Positions 36,049 through 48,079 of a DNA stretch of 64,000 nucleotides are shown in pieces. Both the position numbers and the translations under genes were made by a program. Source of the stretch: Metellina segmentata (lineage: Eukaryota; Arthropoda; Arachnida; Araneae; Tetragnathidae); contig OX375875.1 in NCBI GenBank assembly GCA_947359465.1, forward strand, positions 53,625,583 to 53,689,582, in the 5' to 3' direction. Position 1 is the first letter of the stretch. Every line of letters starts with the position of its first letter. The notes beneath the pieces are model-generated. The model did no database searches. It worked only from the letters and a program-made list of their open reading frames with translations, and was not told the DNA's origin.

Positions 36049-39000
36049 TTACTTATAAACTCTTCAACATGTTTCCTCAATTTAGGAATAAAAAATTCAC
36101 GCTTAACTACCTCTTCAGTTTTATTTACAGCGAAATGTCCTTTCTCGTGTGCATGTCGTATTATTTCGTCTTGCATAGCTCTGGGGACAACTAAAAGTTC
36201 ACGATCATTATCGTATTTATACACGACACCGTTTTTTGTAAAATAATCTGAATTACTTCCATCTTCTATCAGTTTTTTAATTGCGGTAATGTGGTCGTCA
36301 TTGGATTGGGAAGCAATTATTTTATGAGTTATTCCGTCATCTGCAATGACTTGCATCACTTGCATTACAGGGTATCTACTGAGTGCATCCACTTGGGCCA
36401 TTTGTTTACCAGGTTTGTGGACTATTTCATAGTCAAATTCTTCTAAGAAAAGAGACCATCTTGCAATTTTAGGGGTTAAATCCTTTTTTTCCATAGTTTT
36501 CTGAAATGCTAAGCAGTCGGTGAATATTTTAAATTTCGAGCCTAAAAGGTAGTTCCTGAAGTGTTTAAGAGCCTCAATTACGGCAAGTACCTCTAGTTCG
36601 TAACTACTATACTTCTCTTGTTGAGGTGTTGTTTTTTTGCTCTTATAGTATATTGGGTAAAACTTCCCGTCGTCTGACTGTTGGAGGAGCACCGCCCCAA
36701 ATCCTTGGCTACTTGCATCAGTATGCAGTTCTAGAGTCGCTCCCTGGCGAAAAATGTGTAGTACTGGGCTTTGTGACAACATTTCCTTTAAAATATGAAA
36801 TGCTTCTTTTTGTTCTGGCCCAAACCTAAATTCTGTATTGTTTCTGAGTAAATCACTCAAAGGTTTGGCCACTTTGGCATATTGAGGAATAAACTTCCTA
36901 AAGTATCCTGAAAGACCAAGGAAACTTTGCAATTGTTTAGTTGTTTGTGGTTGTGGAAATTTCTGTACAGCCAACGTCTTAGCTGGGGAGGGTCGAATTG
37001 TCCCGTCTTCTATTACATAACCAAGAAACTCTATTTTTCGTTTAAGAAATTGACATTTCTGAAAATTCAATTCTAATCCATATTCCGATGATATTTTTAA
37101 AACACGTTTAAGTTTCTCGATTCCTTCTTTCTCATCTCGTGAGGGAATTATCATGTCGTCCATGTAGATAACGAGAGTGTTATCCCTTAAAAGATCTCTA
37201 AATACCGTGTATATGTACCGCTGGAAAACACTGGGACTAACCGATAAACCAAAAGGGACCTTCAGAAATTCATATTGCCCTTCATGTGTAACGAAAGATG
37301 TATACTTGGTACTTTTCTCATTTACATCTACATGAAAAAATCCGTTTTTTAAATCAAGGGAAGTGAAAACTTCAGCTTCTTCCAAATGATCTAAAACGTC
37401 TTCTATTAGGGGTAAGGGAAATCTATCTTTAATAATTTTCTTATTCAATTTCCTATAGTCAATACAGAGTCTAGAAGAACCGTCTTTCTTCTTACACAAC
37501 ACGATAGGGGCTGAGAAATCAGAGCAGCTAGGCTTAATGATGCCATCTTTCAACCACTGTTGTGTTTGAGTTTCAACTATTTTTTGCTCAGCGAACGGCA
37601 TTCTGCGTGAACGCTGGCTTATGGGGACCTCGTCAGTCAAAATAATGTTCATTTCCAAGTTCGTGCTTCTCGTCTTACACGGTTTATATTGGCTGATAAG
37701 TTTTGTCAGTTCCTCCTTCTGCTTAACGCAAGAAACATGATTTAGATCTAATTCGTCAAATGTCACAGCGTTAAACATTGTAGTTAGGAAACTTTCCGCT
37801 AAATTAACATTTTCTGATTTGTGGTGACAAGAAAAGTAAAACATGTTATCTTCTGCTATGGTTCGTTTTGTCTCCAACTTAGTGTTTGGTTCCAGACGAT
37901 TAGTTACTTCGAGATGAGTTTCGGTTTGAATTTTAGTTGAATCTGAAGTGTTCGCTAAATTAACAATTCTTGCGTAATTCACTCGAAAATTATCGCGTCT
38001 GCTCAAAACATGAATTCCGCTCTCTGATAAAGTAAGATTTAACTTATTTATGCAATCGAACCCAAGAACAATATGATCAGGTAAATTTTTTAAAACATAA
38101 ACATCAGTAACAATAATGCATTCATCAATAATAATTTCAGTAGAAAAGAAACCTAGAGGAGAAATGTGTTCTCCTCCTATACCCATTAAAGTCACATTAT
38201 CAAAACTCAATTTTGGGGATCCAATTTCAACATAAAATTCATATTTTATCATTGACACATCACTTCCTGTGTCGATTAGCGCATTAGATCTTTTTCCGCA
38301 CATTTCAACATATTTTCTAAGCTTAGTACGAGAATTAAAAGGGCTATTAATTAAAGTTCTATTTACATCTCTTTTGGGACACACGTCGGCCTTGTGCCCA
38401 TAATTTTTACATTTAAAGCATCTCACACCCTCAGTTTTCTTTTCACAATTTATCGACTTATGTCCATATTCATTGCAGTTGTAACATTTTATATGATTGG
38501 TGTTAGTTTGTTCAGGGCGCACGAAAGATCGAGGCTTTAATTTGTCAAAATCCCTATTGAAACGCTTCTTATATTTATCGTCTGATGTTTTCGAATCTCT
38601 ATTGGGTTTTAAATGACATCGAGCCGCTTCATATTCGTCTAATTTATTGACGAGTTGGTCTATTTTCGTTATTTTCGGTAGCTCGTCTATAAAATGGTCT
38701 CGAACGTCATTGGGTATTTTTCGTTTTAGTTGATCGGTAATCATGAGTTCTTTAAGGTCTTGGTAATTTGATACTTCCAACCCACTCGTCCATTCTTCAA
38801 AGAAAATTTTCAGATCATGAGCAAAGTCATTCCAAGTAGAAGACGCTTCTTTTCTATGCGAAAGGAAATTTTGCCTAAATTGTTCCGGATTTAATTTAAA
38901 ACGTTTCAACAATAATCTCTTGACATTTTCATAGTCATTAGCCTTTTCGTCAGGCTCACGCGTGATAAGATTAGCCAAATCCAATGGGAGTAACCCCAAC

Positions 39001-39251
39001 AAATGTGTAACCCATTCCGTTTTTGGTATTTCGATACGACTAATCTGTCTTTCAAATAAAGTTAAATAACAGCTAATATCCTTATTCGTCTCGTAACGGT
39101 TAATCAATTTCAATAAATCGTTATTGTATAGGCTGGTAGTTTTACCATAACTGTTGCCTTGTCCGTTAGCAGTTTCGATTTCGAGTTTCCTTAATTCGAA
39201 TTCGCGGGCTTGTGCTTGTTTTTCGGCTTCAATTTTAATTAACGCGTTCAA
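35994..39251 (-). pseudogene. Ty3/Gypsy Gag-Pol polyprotein (capsid, zinc knuckles, protease, RT, RNase H, start of integrase)
   Basis: 1085 codons without a stop. Positions within the frame: Gag capsid-like region 40-210; two CCHC knuckles (CYNCNEYGHKSINC at 256-269, CFKCKNYGHKADVC at 278-291); protease active site DTGS at 327-330; RT with SLDL (631-634) and YMDD (696-699); RNase H with D845, E886 and D912; integrase zinc finger His residues near 1035-1039 and CVPC at 1069-1072. The frame is thrown off immediately after CVPC by the (CA)11 tract and stops after 13 more residues. The codon at 39251 is TTG, so this is not a genuine start; translation would come from the short frame upstream. 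All RT and RNase H catalytic residues are intact. Confidence 0.95.
36016..36038. repeat. (CA)11 microsatellite inside integrase
   Basis: A CACACA... run lies between the CVPC codons of the integrase zinc finger and the ILSNKK stretch that follows. It changes the frame. Confidence 0.95.
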
Positions 39252-39417
39252 TTATAATAACGCTCAACAGATTTTTTGTTATCTCCTCGTCATAATTTTC
39301 AGAATCTATTATAAGTTTCGAGCACTGCGCTACTTTGGGATTCGCTGGCACTATTAGGCCTAATTCGTCAATCAATGTCAGCAAATCCGCTTTTCGGGCC
39401 TTAGTTAAATATGCCAT
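39235..39417 (-). pseudogene. Ty3/Gypsy Gag N-terminus, frame-separated from the rest
   Basis: A 60-codon frame with a true ATG at 39417, 345 bp inside the 5' LTR. It begins MAYLTKARKADLLTLIDELG, a SAP-like helical N-terminus seen in many arthropod Ty3 Gag proteins (family knowledge). It ends at a stop just where the large frame opens one base off, so a single-base indel near 39240-39290 probably separates them. It overlaps the large frame by 17 bp. Confidence 0.8.
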
Positions 39418-39762
39418 GTCATCAAGTAAAACAAAATTCTGTACTCACAGTTTCGAAAGTTCCTTCTATCCGTCTTTTCCGTCAACTCGTCTTTTGCGTC
39501 TACGCGTTTTTTCGTCTACGCGTTTTCTCTTTTGTCGTTTCAGTCTATCATCAGCACCACGTCAGGAGAAGTCATGAAACTGTTCTTGCAGATGATTAAA
39601 ACACAAGTCCAGGTTTGCATAGGGAGTCAAAACATTCCGCCGGCCGGTTCAATCGTCACTGCTTTCGGGGTCTGCTAATCCGTCGTTCAAGCCCTCGTAC
39701 GAAGGAGGAGAATCGTCGCGGTCGTCAACGGTTTTTCACATCGCGGCCGAACCCTCATTTTT

Positions 39763-40130
39763 TGTAAGATTCGTGTTGTTCTGTTTGGTAAGGTCTATAT
39801 TAAAGACTTCGAATCTTACAGCACATTGACATTTAATGAATAAATATATACAATTATTATGTACAGTTGAGTTATATTTCAAAAAAGCTCCGTCATTATC
39901 GGCAGCAGTCGTCTCTGCTCGGAAAAAATACGTCAGCTCTCAATGGCGTCCAGGGGAAAAAGTGTCTGTTCTATTAATTTTCTCGTAACTGAATACCAGA
40001 ATGTGAATGGCTCGTGACAGTCTTGCCTTGCATTCCTACTACAATGCAACTGACTCCTACCAGTCTCGTTGCTCTTATAATGAGTTCTTTCCAGACTAGT
40101 AGACAACTACCGTTGTTTAGTATTCCTACA
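39763..40130 (-). repeat. 5' LTR of the Ty3/Gypsy element (368 bp)
   Basis: In element orientation it starts TGTAGGAATACTAAACAACG and ends CGAATCTTACA. It is the upstream LTR because gag follows it on the - strand. By eye it shows no differences from the 3' copy. Confidence 0.96.
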
Positions 40131-40136
40131 TATATA

Positions 40137-41690
40137 TCTCTCTATATTAAAAAAAAGTTACCGCCGCCGCCGCCGCCGCCGCCGAAGAATTGAAATTTTT
40201 GTTGTTTAGCTCCATTCTTAGACGGTTTCCCGAGAAAGTACTGATCGGAAAAATATGAAATTAACATGCTTTGTTCTTCATCGTATTCCCTGGATAATTA
40301 TTAAGATTTTTTTCCGATGCGGCTATTAGTTTAGGTTTTATTAAGTGTTAAAGTTGAAGAAGTGAAATTTCTTCCGCGAGTGAGCAAAACACATTCAAAA
40401 TTTCAGTCTTTAGTCGTGAGTTTTTTTTTAAGAGTACCTCTCAACGTAAATTTTTGCAGCTCGTCGAGTTTTTTTTGAAATTTAAATGTGGTTCTTGATA
40501 ATATTTTTTTGAAATTCGGGAAAAATCGGGACATTTTTGTTACTTTTTTTTAAAACTGCCGTATCTATATCTAATTACTATTAGTTTTTAATTTTTAAAA
40601 TATCGCAGTATACCTCAGAATATACTCTTTCTTACGGTACTATTATTTTTGAAATCGGTTAATAGTTAAATTGGATGCGATCAAAAGTTCGTGATACAAA
40701 ATTCGGAATCTTCGGATATTTTCGCTACGTTTTGTTAAAACCGTTATGTCTACGGCAAAAACCATTATTTTTTAAATTTGAGAACATCACTGAATACACT
40801 ACATTACACTCTTTCTTATGGTACAATTATTTTTCAAATTGGTTAATAAACAAAATCGATGCAATTAAAAGTAGGTCATACAATTTTCGGAACTTTCAGA
40901 TCGTAACTTCCGATACAAAACTAAAATGTTCATATCTATATAGTATTACTGTTAGTTTTTAATTTTAAAAATATTGCAGTATACCTCACAATGTACTCTT
41001 TCTTACGGTACAATTATTTTTAAAATTGGTTCATAAATAAATTCGATGCAATCAAAAGTTGGTGACACAAATTTCGTATTTTTCAGTTCGCATAGCTGGT
41101 TCGGCAAACAACAGTGGGTTGCATTTCCTACTATCGGGTTTGCCAGATATCAAATTTATCGTAGCAACAATTGCCATAAAAACGATTTCTTTTTATTTGG
41201 CGAGGAAAAAGGCTCGCTTTTTTCCCTCTGTTCTCAAGACAGTTTACCGACAAAGTACAATCGTAAAGTTTTGATATTAACACTGTTTACTTAAAATTGT
41301 ACAGGGAACAAGATACAGAAGATTTTTTACTGATGCGGCTATTATTTTAGGGTGCATTAAGTGTTAAAGCAAAAAAAAGTGAAATCAATTGCGAAAGAAG
41401 TATTGGTTTGAGAAAGCAAACCAAACGGGATTGCGTAGCAATCCCCGGGGTCGGCGAGCGTAAGCGAGCAGGGCGCGAAGCCCTCGCTGTGACGTCATGT
41501 ACCGGAAAGTGAAATCAGCATAATACGAATTATTCAGATAGTTTCACTCTGTTAAAGGAATGTTGGTTTGCGAAGCAAACCAAATGACATCTGTGAAAGG
41601 AGTGTTGGTTTGCGAAGCAAACCAAATGGGATTGCGCAGCAATCCCCGGGGGTTGGTGAGCGTAAGCGAGCAGGGGGCGGAGCCCCCTAG
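40137..41690 (+). mobile_element. Helitron-like non-autonomous element with duplicated hairpin terminus
   Basis: It starts TCTCTCTATATT after an A and ends GGGGGCGGAGCCCCCTAG before a T: a GC hairpin directly before CTAG, as in Helitron 3' ends. Upstream of the end are stem-loops GGTTTGCGAAGCAAACC and GGGATTGCGCAGCAATCCC. The same series occurs a second time, less regular, at 41400-41490, so the terminus is duplicated. The interior has a (GCC)8 run (40161-40184) and three direct repeats with TCTTTCTTACGGTAC...TTGGTTAATA...TCGATGCAATCAAAAGTTGG near 40628, 40810 and 40995. No proteins are encoded. Confidence 0.7.
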
Positions 41691-41710
41691 TATATATATA
41701 TATACACACA

Positions 41711-42288
41711 CACTACCCTACAATAATGGACCAGACAGCAAGATATGACGGTATAAGAGAAATGATACATGCTTTAATAGAGGGATGGTCCCCACGTTCT
41801 GCACTAGCAACTCTTCTGGGCATAATTTAAACAAGGTTTTGGTACACAGCTATGGGTATTTATGTTCATTCCTGCTGCAAGAATGCCACCAGCTCAGCTG
41901 TAGATTTCGGACTGGGTTCTCTGGTCCGTAAACGTCGCTCTAATTCGTCCCACAAATGTTCTAATTATGTTCTATGGGGTTTAGGTCGGGACTTGAACAG
42001 GCAAGGTAAGACGTTTTTCATCCATTTCTTGATACCACTGCTTGACAGAGGCTGCAACATAACATGAAGCGTTGTCGTCCTGGAAGTAACATTCGTCCAT
42101 TCCATAATATTTCCAGAGCGTAACAAGAACCTGACTGTCCAAAATGTTCATGTAGGTGTCGGAGTTCAATTGACCAGGATCAACATGCAAATGTCCCAGG
42201 CCATACCACGAAAAGCCCCCCCCCCCCAAACAAATAGTCGGATTTTATGCAAATCCGCTGGCTTCCGGACCATTATTGTAGGGTAGTG
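41711..42288. mobile_element. Defective Tc1-like element, 578 bp, coding parts facing each other
   Basis: The inverted ends CACTACCCTACAATAATGG are 19 bp and perfect, with TA following the right end. On the - strand (41950-42230) lies a Tc1-type transposase core: HVDPGQLNSDTYMNIL, CYFQDDNASCYVA (second catalytic Asp region) and, after a frame break, an LNPIEH/LWDELERRL-like end. On the + strand, right after the left terminal repeat, an ATG frame MDQTARYDGIREMIHALIEG resembles a transposase helix-turn-helix N-terminus. A poly-G run near 42223 breaks the core. Confidence 0.8.
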
Positions 42289-42314
42289 TATATCTAAATA
42301 TATAAATAAATATA

Positions 42315-42720
42315 TGTATGTACACGACTTGGTAGATGTAAACCATTGGATGTATCGGTAAAAGAATTTTAAGTGAGCATTCATTTCTTCGTTGCGTTTG
42401 TTTATCGTAAAATTGAAACTGCTTAGATAGAGAGCAATCCCATATTACATCTCTAGACTTCACCGTGGAGGCACCAGCCTATATCTACTTCAACTAGCGT
42501 AAAATGGAGGATTAAAGCTACATGAAATAGCCTTCAAATAGCTTAAAAGTCCATAATATTTTATTGGCGTGAACAGAAACATGAAGTGGATGTAGTTTCA
42601 AAGAGTACGCGACTTGTGGATAGAGCCCATTGGATGTCTCGGTCAAAAAATTGAGTGGTTGTTTTTTCGTTGCTTTTGGTTGTCGTAATATTAAAAGAGC
42701 TTGAATAGCAGTTGCATGAA
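42315..42720 (+). repeat. Direct repeat pair, ~110 bp, 285 bp apart
   Basis: 42322-42425 and 42600-42705 share ACGACTTG(T/G)..GATG, CCATTGGATGT(A/C)TCGGT, AAGAATTTTAAGTG-like and TTTCGTTGCGTTTG blocks in order. They are diverged. Confidence 0.6.
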
Positions 42721-44560
42721 ATTAGTATGAATAATATTTTAAGGTAAAGGTAAAATTGGTGCTTGGAACAAATATCTTGTATGACTACTCACAGGAATGT
42801 TTCATATACATGTTCGTAAAAGCACATTCCATCGATGACTAAAAAAGAAAAAATTTGTTTTGTTGGAAACTGTTTCCACGAATTCGCAAAGGAATTTCAC
42901 GAATGCAATCTTTGTTAATATTCATATGATCTTATAAAAAAAGTGGATAAATATGCAAGTCATATTTATTGTTACATTTTGAAATAAAATTAAAAAGTAA
43001 CAAAGTTATTTTGTACACTATGAAACAAAAAATTAGAATATAATTGGAGGAAACCATCATTAATTCTCGGAGGACTTTGAGGATAATGTTCGTGTACTTT
43101 CGAAATATCACAAATATTTTCAGAATTAATGTATTTGTACTGCACTGACATAATCACTGTGACAAACCATTTTGATCCCCAAAAGTATTTTACCTCAAGA
43201 TTGTTTTTTGCTAGACTTTTAACTCTTAAAAATTTTTCCACACATTCTGAATTCTGTGATACGTGGAGCCTCTTTTCAAAGAATTGAACTAATTCAGTTT
43301 TAATCCTACTTTTGAAAGCGTAGAATGTGAAGAATGTTCTTCCACGATGATTTCAATGTAAGAGGTTGACTCATTCTTATATTCCTTCAATTTTATCGCA
43401 TTAAAATATGGATTTCTTATAAAGTTATAAAAATAATTCTTGTAAAGTTATAAAAGAATGAAGAAAGGAATACCTCTGGGCTTTTCATAAACAAAGTTTT
43501 GGATTGTTTTTTTATTTCTTTTATGATTTAAAAAAAAAGCTGAGCTATACTTAAAAAATCTCCCCCACAATATCACAAGTTATGTAAACCTTGTAGTCTT
43601 TCAGTGTCTGCAAAACATTCATATTTGCCTAAAGCGAAACTAATCAATTCGCGTGGAAGTCTTCGCTGAAACTGAATAAAAAAAATCTTTTCTCGGAAAT
43701 TAATATTGATAAAAAAAATTCTCAAAGTGAAGTGAATTTTTTTATTTTAGTCACGTTCAAAAGAAAGGAATTATTTTCCATTCTAAAAGTTGTTTGGCTC
43801 TCCTAGCTTTAACAATAAGCATTATTGTATGGATAGTTCAACTTGTATATGAATGACTGTTGGACTGACAACTGAAGTTCCTTGTATATGTTTGAAAAAT
43901 TAAAACCTTCTGGTAGGATATAATTCATAAAACTTTCATAGCTAAACTCTCTCTTTCATATAGCTTTTAAATTAAATTCAGATTGAAGTTTGTGAAAAGT
44001 ACATGTAAAAATAAACGAATTGAAAATGCATCTATGTTACTTGTATACTACGTTTAGCTGCAAAGCAAATCGGAGTTGTAATCAGCACATTAAGTATTCC
44101 TTAAATTTTACACAAAAGTTTTATATTAGTTAATATCTTTTATTGTTTATTTTTAGTCACTTAATATTCATCCGAAAGCAGTCACTATTTGTCCCTAGTT
44201 TTGTTACACAAGTTGCTTTTCTTTTAAATACACATCAACCGTGTCGTGTTCTGGTTAATTTTATTAAATGGAGATATGTAATTTATCTTACACAGTTGGA
44301 TTGATACATAGCTGTAAACTGCGACTTTTAACCTTTTGTTATAAAAATTGCGAAAGGGTCTATTAAGGAAATTTAATGCATATAACTTCCATATATTTAT
44401 ACAATGCAACTGTAGCTTTAGTTTGCAGAATTTTTTTGAAAATTTATAGAAATTTTTAGAAGAGTTTATGAAAGCAAATTCGTGGATATTTTAATTAAGT
44501 TCACTCTCTTTTAAAAGAGTTCAATACAAAATTTATCAACAAATAATAGTTAACTTGAAG
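42721..44560. other. No recognisable gene
   Basis: AT-rich intron-like sequence. Nothing identified on either strand. Confidence 0.5.
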
Positions 44561-44563
44561 GTA

Positions 44564-44625
44564 GTTAATTAACGTCGCACTGGAACAACACAATGGGGTA
44601 CTAGTTAAAGATATTCATTTGAGTC
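44564..44625 (-). mobile_element. SINE-A 3' fragment
   Basis: TAATTAACGTCGCACTGGAA, CAACACAATGGGGTACTAGT: the reverse-strand tail of SINE-A, about 60 bp. Confidence 0.65.
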
Positions 44626-45274
44626 CATCTTGAGTACCATAACTAGTGATGAATATTAACTGAAATAGTAGCAATAGTACTTATAATAAATTTCAATAAC
44701 ACATCTAGCACACTAGATCTTGTTAATGCCGTTCAATAATGACATTTTAATTTCAATATTTTTAAATAAGATGGCTTTAAATTTTCGTATCAAATTCTGA
44801 AGGTTTCTTTTATATCCAAACAAGTGCTTGCAACAGAAATAGCTTTACCAAAGTTACAGCCATAACCAACTCTCTTGATTAAAATAGCACCCTATTAATG
44901 CACTTTAACTTTAAAATGAAAATGTGATTATTTTATTTTTTATTTTATTATTTTTTTTTTTGCATTTTTACTAACTCCAAAATAATTGTTATAAATAGTT
45001 ACCTGAAGAACAATATTATCATCACTCTGATGACCAAATCTATTATAAAGTACAAAAAAGTATCTGTTTAAAATCAATTTAAAGCAGAAAATCTGAACTA
45101 ACAAAACTCTATAACGCTGATCCCTGGTGTCTTGAAATTTTAATTGGTTAGCCTGTCTTGGACTTCTAAATAAGTGCAGCTATTTTCAGTTCACTACATC
45201 GTTCCCATAGAACATTTTAATGTAGAACATGATGCTAGAAGAGACCAATCTACATAAAACTAGCCTAAGAAAAA
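44626..45274. other. No recognisable gene
   Basis: AT-rich. Nothing identified. Confidence 0.45.
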
Positions 45275-45404
45275 GAACAAGCACGTTAAGCTTACAAAGC
45301 TCAAAAAGGTTGTTCACCAACAAAATTGCTGAAGAAACAGAACAAGCACGTTAAGCTTACAAAGCTCAAAAAGGTTGTTCACCAACAAAATTGCTGAAGA
45401 AACA
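45275..45404 (+). repeat. Perfect 65-bp tandem duplication
   Basis: 45275-45339 and 45340-45404 are identical by eye (unit starts GAACAAGCACGTTAAGCTTA). A recent event or an assembly artefact. Confidence 0.95.
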
Positions 45405-47490
45405 GAGGCGTCTCTTCGTTTGTCTGAAGCAGTTAAAACTCGAGCGAAGTTGTGTTGTAAGACTAGCATTTTATAAAGTCTGCATCGTAAATTTTCTTGG
45501 AAAAATTAGGATAAAGAAAAAAAGTGCTGTGGGTAATACGTATCCACGTACGTACTAACACGAGTAAAACATAAAGTTTAAATAGCATTTAAATAAATTA
45601 AATCAGAGATTAATCAAAAATTGTGTATTTCTTAAAAATAGCTAAAATTTATTTCATGAATTAATTAATTTTTAGGAAAATTTTCTTGTAAAGTATATTA
45701 GAAAATTTTCAAACGACAGTATATACAGATGTTCGAAGTATGGCGTCACTGTCGTGTGTCTGACCTGATATTTTATCTTTACTGAAATCATTAATATGTG
45801 TTGGATGTGTCTGCATCGCATTGCCATCATCTTCCTCTCTGCTTGATTTATTACCATTGCAATATCATCATCAGCAATATTAATGAAATATGAGAAGCGG
45901 AACTTCCACATTTTACCTATATGTCAAAGGTATCTTGAAGATGATTTACACTATGAGAATGTATCGCACTAAAGAAAGCTTTCAAGTGCTATTCATTCCA
46001 GAGCAGAACTATTCTTATCTGCAGCTACTGAAAATGACAAGTAGTCATTTTAGTGACTACTTGTCATTTAAATGCTGCAGTTTGTTATGAATGCAATGTC
46101 ATTTTAATTCGTTGGTTCTCACGAACCGTCAGTTGTGCAAGTCAATTGAGTTCAATCTACGAGGAAAAGATTTCTTACGAGCATAGAAATATTCTATTGC
46201 ACGAATACTAAGCTTTTATGGAATAAATGTAATTTTACATTCCAATTTCAGCTCCGAGAAAATACAACTGTCGCAACCCCTTTTACTGAAACGGATTCTG
46301 ATTACAATATTCACACATTCAGTCTTAAGTGCGTAAAACAAGTTTTCGAGAACTGCACTTGCTTCCCACAGTGTAATGTCATGAAATATAACTTTCGATT
46401 CAAACAAACATGGGTTGAAAATATTCTTAAAACTTGGTCACATTTGCGTTCAGATTAGTGACTTGTTCTTCAAGGCGATGAAATTTGGAATTAATATTTT
46501 TTAACTATATCAAAAACTATAAATACAGGACCCTTTTCAATGTCCAATGAATACTCGATCTAATCTAATATATGTGTCTAGTAAAAAAACACTAAGATTT
46601 TTTTAATACCTAATTTCTCAGCGATATATGATAGCGATGGATACCCAAAAGTGACGTAAGAGATAAAAAGTTTAGCCAAACTAGTAGTAAAACCTCCAAA
46701 ACTTTAAAAATGGACTAATAAAGAGGAAAACAAAATGATAAAAGTCATTGAAACCCATGTAGACTTTTTGTCCTGATGATTGGAAGTTTTGTAGAATATA
46801 GCTCGACTATTTTTATCGTCTAACTTTAGTCTTTTCTTGAAGCGTTTAATGTTGACTGGGTTTAAAATTGTTGCGATTAATAAAAGCAATTCAAATGTAT
46901 TGGAAATAACTGAAGTAATTTCTCAACTACTAACCAGCTCCAAATAAAACTTCGCAAGAATGTGTATGTTAATATCTGAAGTAATGAGGGGATGGCTGAC
47001 TGTCTTAGGGCAAGAAGTCCTTTTTTTGGAGATGAAGGAGATTGGAATTCGTATGATAGGTCTTAAACATTAGAAAATTCTCAGCCTCAAATTAAAATGA
47101 AATATGAAGTATAATTTTTCGCATGATCAAACAGGGACGGATGTAAAAATTTTAAATGTCGGGCTAAAAGTTTTATAAATTGGAGCTTAATAATAAAGCT
47201 CGAATTCTTTTTATTACAAAATCGCTCAGACAAATACGCCTATTAACACAGCATGTCACATTATGATTCATGAAGTTAGGATATAGAATACAATGAAAAG
47301 AGAGGAAACGATCAACAAGTGTCTAGTTGTTTCGAAAGTTCTCTTACCTTCAAAAAGCACACACGTTCACCTTCCTCTGGTAAAACGAAGCATTCTGAGA
47401 CACTCACAGTCCATATCAACCATGACACATTTCGGGTTACCATGGATATTCAAGCCATGTAAATACTTTGCCATGGAAAGACGTCCTGTC
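45405..47490. other. No recognisable gene; one strong hairpin at 46032-46069
   Basis: AT-rich. A 16-bp perfect inverted repeat AAATGACAAGTAGTCA / TGACTACTTGTCATTT with a 6-base loop sits at 46032-46069, itself flanked by CTGCAGCTAC / GCTGCAG. No coding features. Confidence 0.5.
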
Positions 47491-47499
47491 AATCTACGC

Positions 47500-47760
47500 C
47501 ACCGAGGCGTTTATTGTCAAGATAAAGGTGGTGGTGGCTGAACGTGCTCCTGTACGTATTCCAAACAAGACGAAACTTTGTTTTTCAAAAACGATTTTAT
47601 GACGTCGCTGATGAAAATTCCAAAGAATGACTTCAGAACGGATGTATATACTTGAATGGTCAACCTCGATTACATTAAATGCCAAATTTTGCCGTAATGG
47701 CGATAAACAACATTTTAAGGTAACCCCGATGTGTGTCAGACGAGACCATTTGGACAGCAG
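47500..47760 (+). repeat. Dispersed repeat D, copy 2
   Basis: Shares GCTCCTGTACGTATTCCAAA, AAAATTCCAAAGAATGA, CAACCTCGATTACATTAAAT and GCCGTAATGGCGATAAACAA with the other two copies. The 57110 copy has the corresponding GACGCCAATTAGATTAAACA. Confidence 0.5.
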
Positions 47761-47839
47761 AAGTAAAATCTTCGCAATCCGACCTGGCTTGTTTGTTGAA
47801 GCTGAATATCCCTCTGGCAGAGAGGGCACGCAGGGTTGG

Positions 47840-48055
47840 TTGATTTAGGTTTAATGGCCATATTTGTCTACGCTGTGCTAGACGTAGATATAAGAAAGGC
47901 AATTTCAAGTAATGGACGTGTACACACACAATAAAAGTTTTATTAGCACAGTAGAGAGAAATACACCCAGGAAGGAATCGAATATGCACCGCCTACAGTT
48001 CGCGAGTTGTTAAAGTAGTGGTCATATTCACTGAGCCATGACTGCCTCGAGGAAT
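47840..48055 (-). mobile_element. SINE-B copy
   Basis: Reverse complement: head with ATGGCTCAGTGAATATGACC, CGAACTGTAGGCGGTGCATA and TTCGATTCCTTCCTGGGTGT. Body: ATTTCTCTCTACTGTG, TTTTATTGTGTGTGTACACG, TCCATTACTTGAAATTGCC. This copy shows a complete head. Confidence 0.8.
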
Positions 48056-48079
48056 GTCATAAACTATTTCAACTTTTTA

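Noticed and set aside
47494..47829. 111-codon - frame
   Set aside because: Overlaps dispersed repeat D and a SINE-B edge; no protein-family features.
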